DNA of 5,635 nt from Deltaproteobacteria bacterium (GTDB lineage Bacteria > Desulfobacterota > Binatia > UBA9968), in NCBI GenBank assembly GCA_005878685.1, contig VBLN01000122.1, positions 3,786 through 9,420 on the forward strand. Reading direction: 5' to 3'. Both the position numbers and the translations under genes were made by a program. Below are positions 1 through 5,635 of the stretch, in pieces; within the stretch, counting starts at the first letter, position 1; every line of letters starts with the position of its first letter. Under the pieces are notes generated by a model. That model had not been told where the DNA came from. It was given only the letters and a program-made list of their open reading frames with translations, and made no database searches.

Positions 1-214
1 CAGAGAAGTGATCAACTATTCGATCGACGCCGAGTCGAAGATCATTGAAAAAACTCTCCGGGTAGATCCTCGGGGGCTTGAACCCATTCTTGGACTGATC
101 GCCAAAACGGTCCCGCAGGCCGCTTCGGTCAAGCCGGAAGATTTTTACGACCCGCGCTTCTTCACGGAACTCAAGGACAGCGGGTTTCTCAAACGGTTGT
201 GGGGAGAGAGCTGA
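1..214 (+). CDS. NitT/TauT-type ABC transporter substrate-binding protein, C-terminal fragment
   Basis: The reading frame is open from the left edge (first full codon at position 2) to TGA at 212-214, so this is the last 70 or so residues of a gene that begins outside the window. The GTG at position 8 is probably an internal valine, because the frame stays open upstream of it. The tail resembles the C-terminus of NMT1/THI5-like periplasmic binding proteins: a helical segment followed by a 'KPEDFYDPRFFTELKDSGF' ending, a common close for the large environmental branch of this family. Such proteins bind a small organic or inorganic anion or a pyrimidine-like ligand outside the cytoplasmic membrane and pass it to an ABC permease. 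The ligand-binding part is missing, so the substrate cannot be inferred. A second member of the same broad family starts at 5359. The family call rests on recognising the tail only. Confidence 0.7.
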   Translation, partial: REVINYSIDAESKIIEKTLRVDPRGLEPILGLIAKTVPQAASVKPEDFYDPRFFTELKDSGFLKRLWGES

Positions 215-264
215 AGAAAAGGCCGAAGTATGGAATAGTCATTTCGACAACTGAGGTTAGGCCC

Positions 265-414
265 GAGAATCTTTTCTGAACCGCAAACAGCGATGGATCT
301 AAAATTCAGATGGCCCTGGGCTTCCGACTCTGGTCTTTTTTCTTGACAGGCATCACAAACTTGCCCTTATTTTACGCTCCAATAACTTCGGCTGGGTCTT
401 TCGACTCGCCCGGA
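265..414 (+). repeat. Intergenic repeat module, copy 1
   Basis: This non-coding block matches 3464-3650 in the same orientation. The core 318-365 equals 3518-3565 at 46 of 48 ungapped positions, with mismatches at 334 and 350, and similarity of roughly 90% runs from 291 to 375. The part upstream (265-290) is recognisably but loosely similar. The downstream part (384-414) matches copy 3: 390-404 is identical to 5166-5180, and 406-414 is identical to 5208-5216. Compared with copy 3, about 26 nt are missing between those two pieces. No transposase and no clear terminal inverted repeats are visible. Confidence 0.85.
343..373 (+). promoter_or_regulatory. Sigma70-like promoter motif in repeat copy 1
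   Basis: A perfect TTGACA (343-348) is followed after 19 nt by TATTTT (368-373), or after 18 nt by TTATTT. The same elements are kept in copy 2. Here the motif points into the 3' end of the minus-strand UPF0182 gene and has no plus-strand gene behind it. If active it would make an antisense or orphan transcript; it may equally be a non-functional copy. Confidence 0.3.
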
Positions 415-516
415 GAATAAGCCGCGCTCGGAGGAAAAGTGGGGTCCAAGCAAGTTTCACAAGTCGGACGGCCGTTTTTCACTCCTATTCATCGATTCCA
501 ATATCAAGCCGCTTCG

Positions 517-3264
517 TTATGGCGGCGGCTTCGCCGGGGCGCCTTGCAATGCCTTTTGCATCGCCTCCATTTCGGCACCAAAAGTGCGCCAATCGCCTTT
601 GCTCAACGCTTCGAATGCTGGACGGTAACGGTTGAGGGCTTCTGAGCTGGAGCCCGGGGGTGGAGGTTGGGTTCCTCCAGCTCCGGGCGTTGGCGCGGAT
701 GTCGACGTGACAACGGCCGGCTTCCTTCCCTCCTGGGTGAATAGCGCGGCGAGCAAACTGTCAACATCCTGAGCCATGACGACACGATCTCCGGTGGAGG
801 CGATCAGGCGCTTTAGTTCCGGCAACTGGCGGCTTTCGGCGCTCAAGTACAAGGGCTCGACATACAGCAAGGTGTCTTCGATCGGAATCGCCAGCAGATT
901 ACCCCGGATGACGCGCGAGCCCGTCTGGTTCCAAAGAGAAAGCTGCTGGGAGATCGTCGTATCCTGATCGATGCGGGCCTCAATCTGTGCCGGACCGTAA
1001 ATGAGTTTCTCCTTCGAAAAGGCAAACTCGATCACCTTGCCGTAGTTGGCGCCGTCGCAACGAGCGGCCAGCCAGGCGATCATGTTGTCGCGATTGTTGG
1101 GCACCATCGGCAGCATCAAAATAAACTCCTCACGGGTCTCCCCCGGCAATCGCATAATGGTGTAATAGGGCTGCATCGTGCCACTTTGCCCTTTGTGGCT
1201 CTCCCTAGGAAAGTTCCACAGATCTTCTTTGTTGTAGAATACCTCCGGATCCTTCATGTGATAGGTCCCGTACACGCTGGCTTGGAGAATAAAAAGATCT
1301 TCCGGGTAACGGATGTGCTTGCGTAACGACGCCGGCATCGAATCCATGGGCTGAAATAGCGTCGGAAAGATGCGCTGGTAAGTGAGCACGATCGGATCTT
1401 TCGGGTCAGCAATATAAAAAATCGGATTGCCATCGTAGGCATCAACCGCTATCTTCACGGAGTTGCGTATATAATTGGTACCGTCAGCCTGGCGCTGTTG
1501 CGAGTACGGGAGCGAGTCGCTGACGGTGTAGGCATCCTGCAACCAGATCATGCGCCCTTCGTTCACGACGAGATAAGGATCGCGGTCGAGACGGAGGAAA
1601 GGCGCGATACGTCGGATGCGGTCCTGAATCAGGCGGCGAAAGAGAATCTTGCTCGCCGGGGTTACGTTGTCACTGATGAGCAGCTTTAGGTCGCCGAAGT
1701 ACCAGGCAAATAAGGCGCGCGTCCACAGACTGCGCAAGGACACGCCGTCGCGGCCTTCATAGACGTTGTAGACATTTTCCTGACCCTTGGCGTAATCAAA
1801 TTCTTTGGTGCCGCCGCCGACCACCACATAATTGCGGGTCTCCTCGCCGAAGTAGATCTCCGGGCGGTCGATCTTCAGCTCCGGCGGACCCTCAGGGGGA
1901 ATATCTTTGACGTAAAAGACCGGTAGCCCTTCCTCATCGAAGCGATTCACCGGGTTCATGGCGATACCGTTGCCGTGGGTAAACTTGAAGCGCTGATTGA
2001 TCCAGGTTTGCGCGTCTGCCGGCAGTTTCGACTGATTCAGCTCTCGGGCGGACAGCAAGACTTGCCGGTAGCTCCCATCGATGGTGTAACGATCAACATC
2101 GATGTCATGGAAGTCGTAGTAGAGACGAAGCTCCTGCAATTGCCGGTAGGTATCCAATAGCGGGCGGGGATCCCACCAGCGAATGTTTTGGATCGTCGCT
2201 TGGTTTGCGGCGATCACCGCCGGCGTAAGCTTCCCCTTTGCCGGGAACGGCGCGCTGGTGATCCGATCGAGGTCAAAACCATATCGCGTAAGCGCGATGT
2301 TGTCGGCGATGTAGCGCGACTCCAGCTTTAACTCGTCCGGCTTGACCCAAAAGCTTTGAAACAAACTTGGTACGATCGTTTCTATAATCAACACAGCGAA
2401 GACCAGGGCTACCCCTGCAACGGGTAGGCGGATACCGGCAAGCCAAACGTTGTAAGCGGAAAGGGCTGCCGCTATAAGTGATGCGCCCACAAGAGCCATT
2501 AACAACGGCAACCGAAGATGGACGTCGGTATAGGCTGCACCGAAGACAATCCCATTATTGCTGGTCATCAAGTCATAACGCTGCAGAATATAACCCGCCC
2601 CTTTTATGAGAAGAAATACCGCGAGTAAACCGGACAGGTGTCTGATTGCCCCTGGGCTCAGCGTGGGAAACTCCCCCGGGCGATTCGAGATGTCGCCACG
2701 TATCCAGTAGATGATCCCTGCCATTACGGCGGCCAAAAAGATAATCAAAAGTCCCCAACCCTGCACCAACTCGTAAACGGGAAGGGAAAAAATATAAAAT
2801 CCCAGGTCGTATCCAAATAAAGGGTCGGGACGTCCAAAAGGGGCGGCATACAGCCACTTGAGGATTGTCTCCCAGTTACCCATTTGTGCGAAACCAATGA
2901 ACAAGCCGAGCAATCCGGCAACCGCCGGAATGATCAGCCGCCATGGTAAATTGTCCAGGGAAAATTCAATGACCTCGGGTAACCCTTCCGTGCCGCGACC
3001 AACAACCCTGAAGCCGCGCGGTCGGTGCGATCCCGCCGACTTAGTTCTCGCAGCGATGAACCCGTTGAGCAGAAGTATTGCGGTCGAGAGTCCAGCCGCG
3101 ATGACAAAGACAGTAAGCTGCGTGAGCCAAGTGGTCGTGAAGACAGATCTGAATCCCAGTGCGCTAAACCATAGCAGGTCGACGAAGAAGCGGCTGAATA
3201 TGACGAATGGCACGAGGATCACTATGATTGACGCCGCAAGTATGAGAGAGCCTTTTTTCATCAT
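517..3264 (-). CDS. UPF0182 family integral membrane protein (COG1615), function unknown
   Basis: This 915-residue protein has the UPF0182 layout. About seven membrane helices lie at residues 6-26, 48-70, 108-127, 168-188, 207-226, 251-271 and 279-299, followed by a large soluble domain at about 305-845. Recognisable family segments are NIRWWDPRPLL (360-370), YYDFHDIDVDRY (382-393), FTHGNGIAMNPVNRF (428-442), RPEIYFGE (467-474) and NPIFYIADPKDP (613-624). The length is usual for the family, known from actinobacteria, cyanobacteria and some proteobacterial groups (for example Rv0064 of Mycobacterium tuberculosis). No biochemical activity is established to my knowledge. Residues 852-875 form a Ser/Pro/Gly-rich linker (PPPP at 867-870), then a short probable helix (876-907) and a PPP end. 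The start is supported by AAGGAGA (minus strand, 3277-3271) 6 nt upstream of ATG at 3264; a second ATG follows directly, with 9-nt spacing. The stop is TAA at 519-517. It is transcribed alone, divergently from the hydrolase. Confidence 0.93.
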   Translation of the reverse strand: MMKKGSLILAASIIVILVPFVIFSRFFVDLLWFSALGFRSVFTTTWLTQLTVFVIAAGLSTAILLLNGFIAARTKSAGSHRPRGFRVVGRGTEGLPEVIEFSLDNLPWRLIIPAVAGLLGLFIGFAQMGNWETILKWLYAAPFGRPDPLFGYDLGFYIFSLPVYELVQGWGLLIIFLAAVMAGIIYWIRGDISNRPGEFPTLSPGAIRHLSGLLAVFLLIKGAGYILQRYDLMTSNNGIVFGAAYTDVHLRLPLLMALVGASLIAAALSAYNVWLAGIRLPVAGVALVFAVLIIETIVPSLFQSFWVKPDELKLESRYIADNIALTRYGFDLDRITSAPFPAKGKLTPAVIAANQATIQNIRWWDPRPLLDTYRQLQELRLYYDFHDIDVDRYTIDGSYRQVLLSARELNQSKLPADAQTWINQRFKFTHGNGIAMNPVNRFDEEGLPVFYVKDIPPEGPPELKIDRPEIYFGEETRNYVVVGGGTKEFDYAKGQENVYNVYEGRDGVSLRSLWTRALFAWYFGDLKLLISDNVTPASKILFRRLIQDRIRRIAPFLRLDRDPYLVVNEGRMIWLQDAYTVSDSLPYSQQRQADGTNYIRNSVKIAVDAYDGNPIFYIADPKDPIVLTYQRIFPTLFQPMDSMPASLRKHIRYPEDLFILQASVYGTYHMKDPEVFYNKEDLWNFPRESHKGQSGTMQPYYTIMRLPGETREEFILMLPMVPNNRDNMIAWLAARCDGANYGKVIEFAFSKEKLIYGPAQIEARIDQDTTISQQLSLWNQTGSRVIRGNLLAIPIEDTLLYVEPLYLSAESRQLPELKRLIASTGDRVVMAQDVDSLLAALFTQEGRKPAVVTSTSAPTPGAGGTQPPPPGSSSEALNRYRPAFEALSKGDWRTFGAEMEAMQKALQGAPAKPPP

Positions 3265-3291
3265 TGAATATCTCCTTCGGTTCCGAGTCTA

Positions 3292-3320
3292 GGTATACAG
3301 AACAATGAACGAAGAGGGAA
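3292..3320 (-). promoter_or_regulatory. Weak candidate promoter of the UPF0182 gene
   Basis: On the minus strand, TTCCCT (3320-3315) and TATACC (3297-3292) are separated by 17 nt and lie about 28 nt upstream of the start codon. The -10 box is a fair match to consensus; the -35 box matches at only three positions. It is offered mainly for its position. Confidence 0.25.
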
Positions 3321-3401
3321 GCGGAAGAAATAAGGGTCAGCTCTTGGACCATGAGATTTGCCGCAGATTCCACAGATGCCGAAATGACTCAATTGAAGGC
3401 A

Positions 3402-3432
3402 CCAACACTAGGGTTTTTCAATACCCTGTTGG
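3402..3432. other. Ten-bp hairpin with 3-nt bulge
   Basis: CCAAC (3402-3406) and AGGGT (3410-3414) pair perfectly with ACCCT (3423-3427) and GTTGG (3428-3432). The loop is 8 nt and ACT at 3407-3409 bulges out. No T-run follows on either strand, so it is not an ordinary intrinsic terminator. It lies 138 nt or more upstream of the UPF0182 start and upstream of repeat copy 2. It could be an RNA structure, a regulator-binding dyad or a remnant of a mobile element end; the role is unknown. Confidence 0.5.
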
Positions 3433-3463
3433 ATCTTGAATCGCATCTCTGACAGCCTGAACC

Positions 3464-3650
3464 GACAATCTTTCCTCAACCCCTAGCGGCGATGAATCTA
3501 AAACTCAGGGTGGCCGAGGGCTTCCGACTCTGGCCTTTTTTCTTGACAGCCATCACAAACTTGCCTTATTTTACCCACCACTAACTAGGCCGGTTCCTCG
3601 ATCCCGTTACATCTTTGATCTGCACACCATTTCCAGGGACTGGTTTTGCC
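3464..3650 (+). repeat. Intergenic repeat module, copy 2
   Basis: This is the partner of copy 1 (core 3518-3565, 46 of 48 identical) and also carries the downstream block shared with copy 3: 3598-3617 matches 5177-5196 at 18 of 20, 3622-3630 equals 5200-5208, and 3637-3643 equals 5214-5220. It is therefore the longest copy and joins both halves of the module. It sits directly upstream of the hydrolase gene in the same orientation. Within it, 3512-3519 can pair imperfectly with 3528-3535 (GGCC on both arms) just before T6 at 3536-3541, a terminator-like arrangement. Confidence 0.85.
3543..3572 (+). promoter_or_regulatory. Candidate sigma70-like promoter of the hydrolase gene
   Basis: A perfect TTGACA at 3543-3548 is followed by TATTTT at 3567-3572 (18-nt spacing; 17 nt if TTATTT is used). 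It points at the hydrolase start about 120 nt downstream. Both boxes are preserved in copy 1, which may reflect selection or just recent duplication. The implied leader would include the downstream half of the repeat. Confidence 0.45.
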
Positions 3651-3693
3651 CGGCGCCTTTCTCGACTATTCGTAGTGGTGAAAGAGGTAAACG

Positions 3694-5151
3694 ATGGCTA
3701 AAAATCCTGTCTTAATTGTTCATGGATGGAGCGATAACTACAAGTCGTTCATTCCATTGAAACAGTGGCTCGAAAACAACGGCTACCTGACACAAGATGT
3801 TTTCTTTGGGAACTACGAGTCTATGGAGGACAATGTGACCTTCGATGACTTAGCCGACGGGTTGCAAACGCGTTTCAAGGAAATGATAGACAAGCAACAG
3901 CTGCCGCCGTTAAACCCGTTCTCACTTGACGTCATTGTACACTCGACCGGGGGGCTAGTCATAAGGCACTGGCTGCATCACTACTTGGTGGACGAGTGCA
4001 AAGGCGATCTAAGCCGATGCCCGATCCAGCGGCTTATTATGCTGGCGCCGGCCAACTTTGGCTCCCGCCTGGCGGCACAGGGGAAGTCGGGATTAGCCAA
4101 GCTCTTTAAGGGCGGAATGGCACACGGGTTTGAGACCGGACGATTGATTTTAGAGGGACTGGAACTGGGGAGTCCAATCACTTGGCAGATTGCAGAGCAA
4201 GATCTTTTCTCGCAGAGAAAGATTTATCGCAGCGTTAAGAATCAAGGTCCCTACGTCTTCATTTTTTCTGGCACGCACACATACGGGGAATTGAAGGGTT
4301 TCGTCGCGCCCGGCGCGAATGAGGATGGTTCGGACGGCACGGTACGAGCTTCCGCCGCATGCCTTAATAGCATTAGGATATCAGCCGACTATGAAGATAC
4401 CGGTAATCCTCGCGCGAAGGCGGATATTGGAAATTACGAACCCTTTGCCTTCGCGCTCGTTCCGGGAAAGAATCACACTGAAATCGTGCCGTCAGATCCT
4501 GCAGACGGCGCGCATCCCAGCGTTCAACGGATTCTACAGTGCCTTAACGTGAACTCCGACGCACAGTACGAAACTCTTCGAAACGAATTCGAACATGATA
4601 ATGGCACGTTCTACGCCAATGAAGCGAAAAAGCCCGATGACGAGCGCGTGCACAAATTCCAACAGTTTCTGGTTCGCATCCGTGACGACATGGGAAATGA
4701 CGTCTATGATTATCAATTGGACTTCCATGTTGTAGATGCCACGATTACAAAGAGCGTCTGGGACGTCAGAGACAAAAGCACCTTCGCTCCTCTCAAACAA
4801 TACCAGGATCTGACCCAGTTTCTTCAAGACAACGTCATCGCGCATATTTACAAGCATAGCGTGAATCAGGCCTATCGGACATTCTTCATCAACCTCGACA
4901 AACTCAACGAGCTAAAGAGCAAATTCCCGGCTGGAAATGCCAAGCCCCTTATAGGCATGAATGTCGATGCGATGGGCCCGACCAATGATCTAGCGTACGA
5001 TACTGACAAGCTGCGTTATATGCCGGTAGAAATTCCAATTCCGGATGGTCGAGGAGGAAGTTTGGATTTTTTCAAAGCCAACACGTCTACAATGGTGGAA
5101 ATCACGCTCCAACGTGTACCGAGTTTGAAGATTGTGGACATTGTCTGGTGA
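3694..5151 (+). CDS. Alpha/beta hydrolase, lipase/esterase-like, with extra C-terminal domain
   Basis: The N-terminal part (about residues 1-285) is an alpha/beta hydrolase. A first strand leads to HGW (10-12), the usual oxyanion-hole position. The nucleophile elbow is VHSTGG (82-87) with probable catalytic Ser84, a form of GxSxG in which the first Gly is Val. Asp214 in GSDGTVR and His261 in GKNHTEIV are likely to complete the triad. This resembles the PGAP1/LCAT/DUF676-like group of lipases and acyl-ester hydrolases, but no substrate can be assigned. Residues 290-485 form a second region I do not recognise, with alternating strand-like segments such as QFLVRIRD and YQLDFHVVD, possibly a beta-sandwich. 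No signal peptide or membrane helix is seen, so a cytoplasmic location is likely. The start has AGAGG (3683-3687) 6 nt upstream of ATG; the stop is TGA at 5149-5151. A terminator follows at 5210-5243, so the gene is probably monocistronic. Confidence 0.88.
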   Translation: MAKNPVLIVHGWSDNYKSFIPLKQWLENNGYLTQDVFFGNYESMEDNVTFDDLADGLQTRFKEMIDKQQLPPLNPFSLDVIVHSTGGLVIRHWLHHYLVDECKGDLSRCPIQRLIMLAPANFGSRLAAQGKSGLAKLFKGGMAHGFETGRLILEGLELGSPITWQIAEQDLFSQRKIYRSVKNQGPYVFIFSGTHTYGELKGFVAPGANEDGSDGTVRASAACLNSIRISADYEDTGNPRAKADIGNYEPFAFALVPGKNHTEIVPSDPADGAHPSVQRILQCLNVNSDAQYETLRNEFEHDNGTFYANEAKKPDDERVHKFQQFLVRIRDDMGNDVYDYQLDFHVVDATITKSVWDVRDKSTFAPLKQYQDLTQFLQDNVIAHIYKHSVNQAYRTFFINLDKLNELKSKFPAGNAKPLIGMNVDAMGPTNDLAYDTDKLRYMPVEIPIPDGRGGSLDFFKANTSTMVEITLQRVPSLKIVDIVW

Positions 5152-5158
5152 AGAGAGA

Positions 5159-5223
5159 TCACTTTGGCTGGGTCTTTCGATCCCGTCACACCTTTGCTCG
5201 CACACCATCGCCCGGACTGGGTT
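5159..5223 (+). repeat. Intergenic repeat module, copy 3 (downstream half only)
   Basis: This copy begins just after the hydrolase stop codon and matches only the downstream half of the module. GGCTGGGTCTTTCGA (5166-5180) is identical to 390-404 of copy 1. The stretch 5177-5196 matches 3598-3617 of copy 2 at 18 of 20. The upstream half with TTGACA is absent, its place being taken by the hydrolase coding sequence. Confidence 0.75.
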
Positions 5224-5243
5224 TACTCGCAGCCGGGCTTTTT
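5210..5243 (+). terminator. Intrinsic terminator of the hydrolase gene
   Basis: GCCCGG (5210-5215) pairs with CCGGGC (5233-5238), and CTG (5217-5219) with CAG (5230-5232), giving 9 bp with a single bulged A at 5216 and a 10-nt loop. T5 follows at 5239-5243. It is about 60 nt past the hydrolase stop codon and oriented correctly. The left arm is part of repeat copy 3; the matching place in copy 2 has a damaged stem and a poor T-run. Confidence 0.8.
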
Positions 5244-5340
5244 GTGACTGGCGCGGTCTGAACTCAACAATACCTGGCAAATAGCGCTTCTAAGATCGGG
5301 ATTCGTGCTGCTGGCTCTGGCCATGGAAGGGAAAACGGTG

Positions 5341-5359
5341 TTGTGGTATTGATACACAA
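5341..5359. promoter_or_regulatory. Imperfect dyad at the start codon of the second binding-protein gene
   Basis: TTGTG (5341-5345) and TAT (5347-5349) are complementary to CACAA (5355-5359) and ATA (5352-5354), with one unmatched G at 5346. The dyad reaches the first base of the ATG. It could be an operator or could influence translation initiation, but a short AT-rich dyad like this can occur by chance. Confidence 0.25.
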
Positions 5360-5635
5360 TGGCTACGAAGACTAAAAAGAAAAGTATGCTCGGCCGATCG
5401 ATCTGCGCACTCATCGTCGCCGCGCTTGTTTCCATCTTGTTCCACTCCTTCGCGCATGCTCAAACCAAACGGATCGCCGCCGACTATAGCGCCATCAGCG
5501 CCACGCAAACGGGTTTTTACCTCGCCAAGGATGCTAAGATTTTTGAAAAACACGAGCTTTACGTCGATCCAGTTTACGTTGCTGGCGGCAGTCGTATGGC
5601 ACAGGCAATCATTGCCGGAGAGTTCACGCTGGCTT
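5359..5635 (+). CDS. NitT/TauT-type ABC transporter substrate-binding protein, N-terminal part
   Basis: The frame is open from ATG at 5359 to the window end (92 full codons). An in-frame TGA at 5350-5352 fixes this as the most upstream possible start; ATG at 5386 (residue 10) is an alternative. Neither has a good Shine-Dalgarno sequence at normal distance. Residues 1-14 are Lys/Arg-rich and residues 15-31 hydrophobic, followed by AHA at 32-34, a typical signal peptidase I site, so export to the periplasm is expected. No lipobox is seen. The mature N-terminus has a first strand, then GFYLAKDAKIFEKHEL (52-67), and the AGGSRMAQAIIAGEF segment at about 76-90. This is the standard opening of NMT1/THI5-like (SsuA/TauA-related) binding proteins. 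Family members bind sulfonates, nitrate, pyrimidine precursors or aromatic acids; the ligand here cannot be told. The permease and ATPase genes, if linked, lie outside the window. Confidence 0.85.
   Translation, partial: MATKTKKKSMLGRSICALIVAALVSILFHSFAHAQTKRIAADYSAISATQTGFYLAKDAKIFEKHELYVDPVYVAGGSRMAQAIIAGEFTLA

Larger units (their letters stand above)
215..516. other. Non-coding region between convergent genes
   Basis: This stretch separates the plus-strand binding-protein gene from the 3' end of the minus-strand UPF0182 gene. I see no credible gene in it. It contains repeat copy 1 (265-414). For the minus-strand gene there is only a weak terminator candidate: 464-469 can pair with 444-449 in minus-strand RNA as 6 bp including one G-U pair, followed after a few bases by four U residues. 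The 8-base palindrome ACGGCCGT at 468-475 has no loop and is not a terminator. Confidence 0.6.
3265..3693. other. Divergent intergenic region between UPF0182 and hydrolase genes
   Basis: This 429-nt spacer must hold the 5' control regions of both neighbours. It contains the UPF0182 ribosome-binding site and a weak promoter candidate, a bulged 10-bp hairpin (3402-3432), repeat copy 2 (3464-3650) with a TTGACA promoter motif toward the hydrolase, and the hydrolase ribosome-binding site AGAGG at 3683-3687. I see no convincing gene in it. Confidence 0.7.

Noticed and set aside
311..341. Intrinsic terminator for the first binding-protein gene in copy 1
   Set aside because: T6 is present, but the stem has only about four base pairs before mismatches, so I left it as a comment on the repeat rather than a feature.
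265..414. Repeat copy 1 as an insertion sequence or CRISPR unit
   Set aside because: There is no transposase, no clear terminal inverted repeats or target duplication, and no regularly spaced short repeats.
468..475. Palindrome ACGGCCGT followed by T-run as a terminator
   Set aside because: An 8-base perfect palindrome has no room for a loop and the T-run is short, so it cannot form a stable terminator hairpin.
439..645. Plus-strand ORF overlapping the 3' end of UPF0182
   Set aside because: It uses low-quality sequence antisense to the proline-rich tail, has no good ribosome-binding site and resembles no protein family.
2858..3292. Plus-strand ORF of 144 codons
   Set aside because: It lies antisense to the UPF0182 N-terminal membrane region, has no family resemblance, and the opposite strand gives a clearly conserved protein.
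3164..3373. Minus-strand ORF covering the UPF0182 start region
   Set aside because: It overlaps the well-supported start with a strong Shine-Dalgarno sequence in another frame, and its composition is not protein-like.
4534..4857. Minus-strand ORF of 107 codons
   Set aside because: It is a shadow of the hydrolase C-terminal region, without a recognisable product.
5223..5553. Two overlapping minus-strand ORFs at the right end
   Set aside because: They are antisense to the signal peptide and mature start of the binding protein, which is far more convincing.

Overview
The window is bacterial, of moderate GC, with genes on both strands separated by roughly 200-430 nt of non-coding DNA. It holds the 3' end of one NitT/TauT-type (NMT1/THI5-like) ABC transporter substrate-binding protein gene, a complete UPF0182 membrane-protein gene on the minus strand, a complete alpha/beta hydrolase gene on the plus strand, and the 5' end of a second NMT1-like substrate-binding protein gene with a signal peptide. 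Several stand-alone NMT1-like binding proteins next to a UPF0182 gene would fit an uncultivated environmental lineage such as a Deltaproteobacteria-, Binatota- or Rokubacteria-like organism. That placement is a guess from gene families; nothing here fixes the taxon.

Layout: <1-214 (+) substrate-binding protein C-terminus; 215-516 non-coding, with repeat copy 1; 517-3264 (-) UPF0182 protein of 915 aa; 3265-3693 divergent intergenic region with a hairpin and repeat copy 2; 3694-5151 (+) alpha/beta hydrolase of 485 aa; 5152-5358 intergenic, with repeat copy 3 and a convincing intrinsic terminator; 5359->5635 (+) second substrate-binding protein, cut by the window end. The two binding-protein fragments are the start and the end of different genes. 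No permease or ATPase gene is present, so no complete transporter is visible.

The least expected structure lies between the genes. A non-coding module of about 150 nt occurs twice in direct orientation, flanking the UPF0182 gene, with a core of 46 identical bases in 48 (318-365 and 3518-3565). The core carries a T6 run and a perfect TTGACA followed by an AT-rich -10-like box. The downstream half of the module recurs a third time after the hydrolase, where it ends in the intrinsic terminator. The module may be a mosaic terminator/promoter spacer or a non-autonomous intergenic repeat. Its placement makes duplication, insertion or recombinational loss of the UPF0182 gene plausible. The genes themselves show no obvious shared pathway, and I see no clear new multi-gene system.
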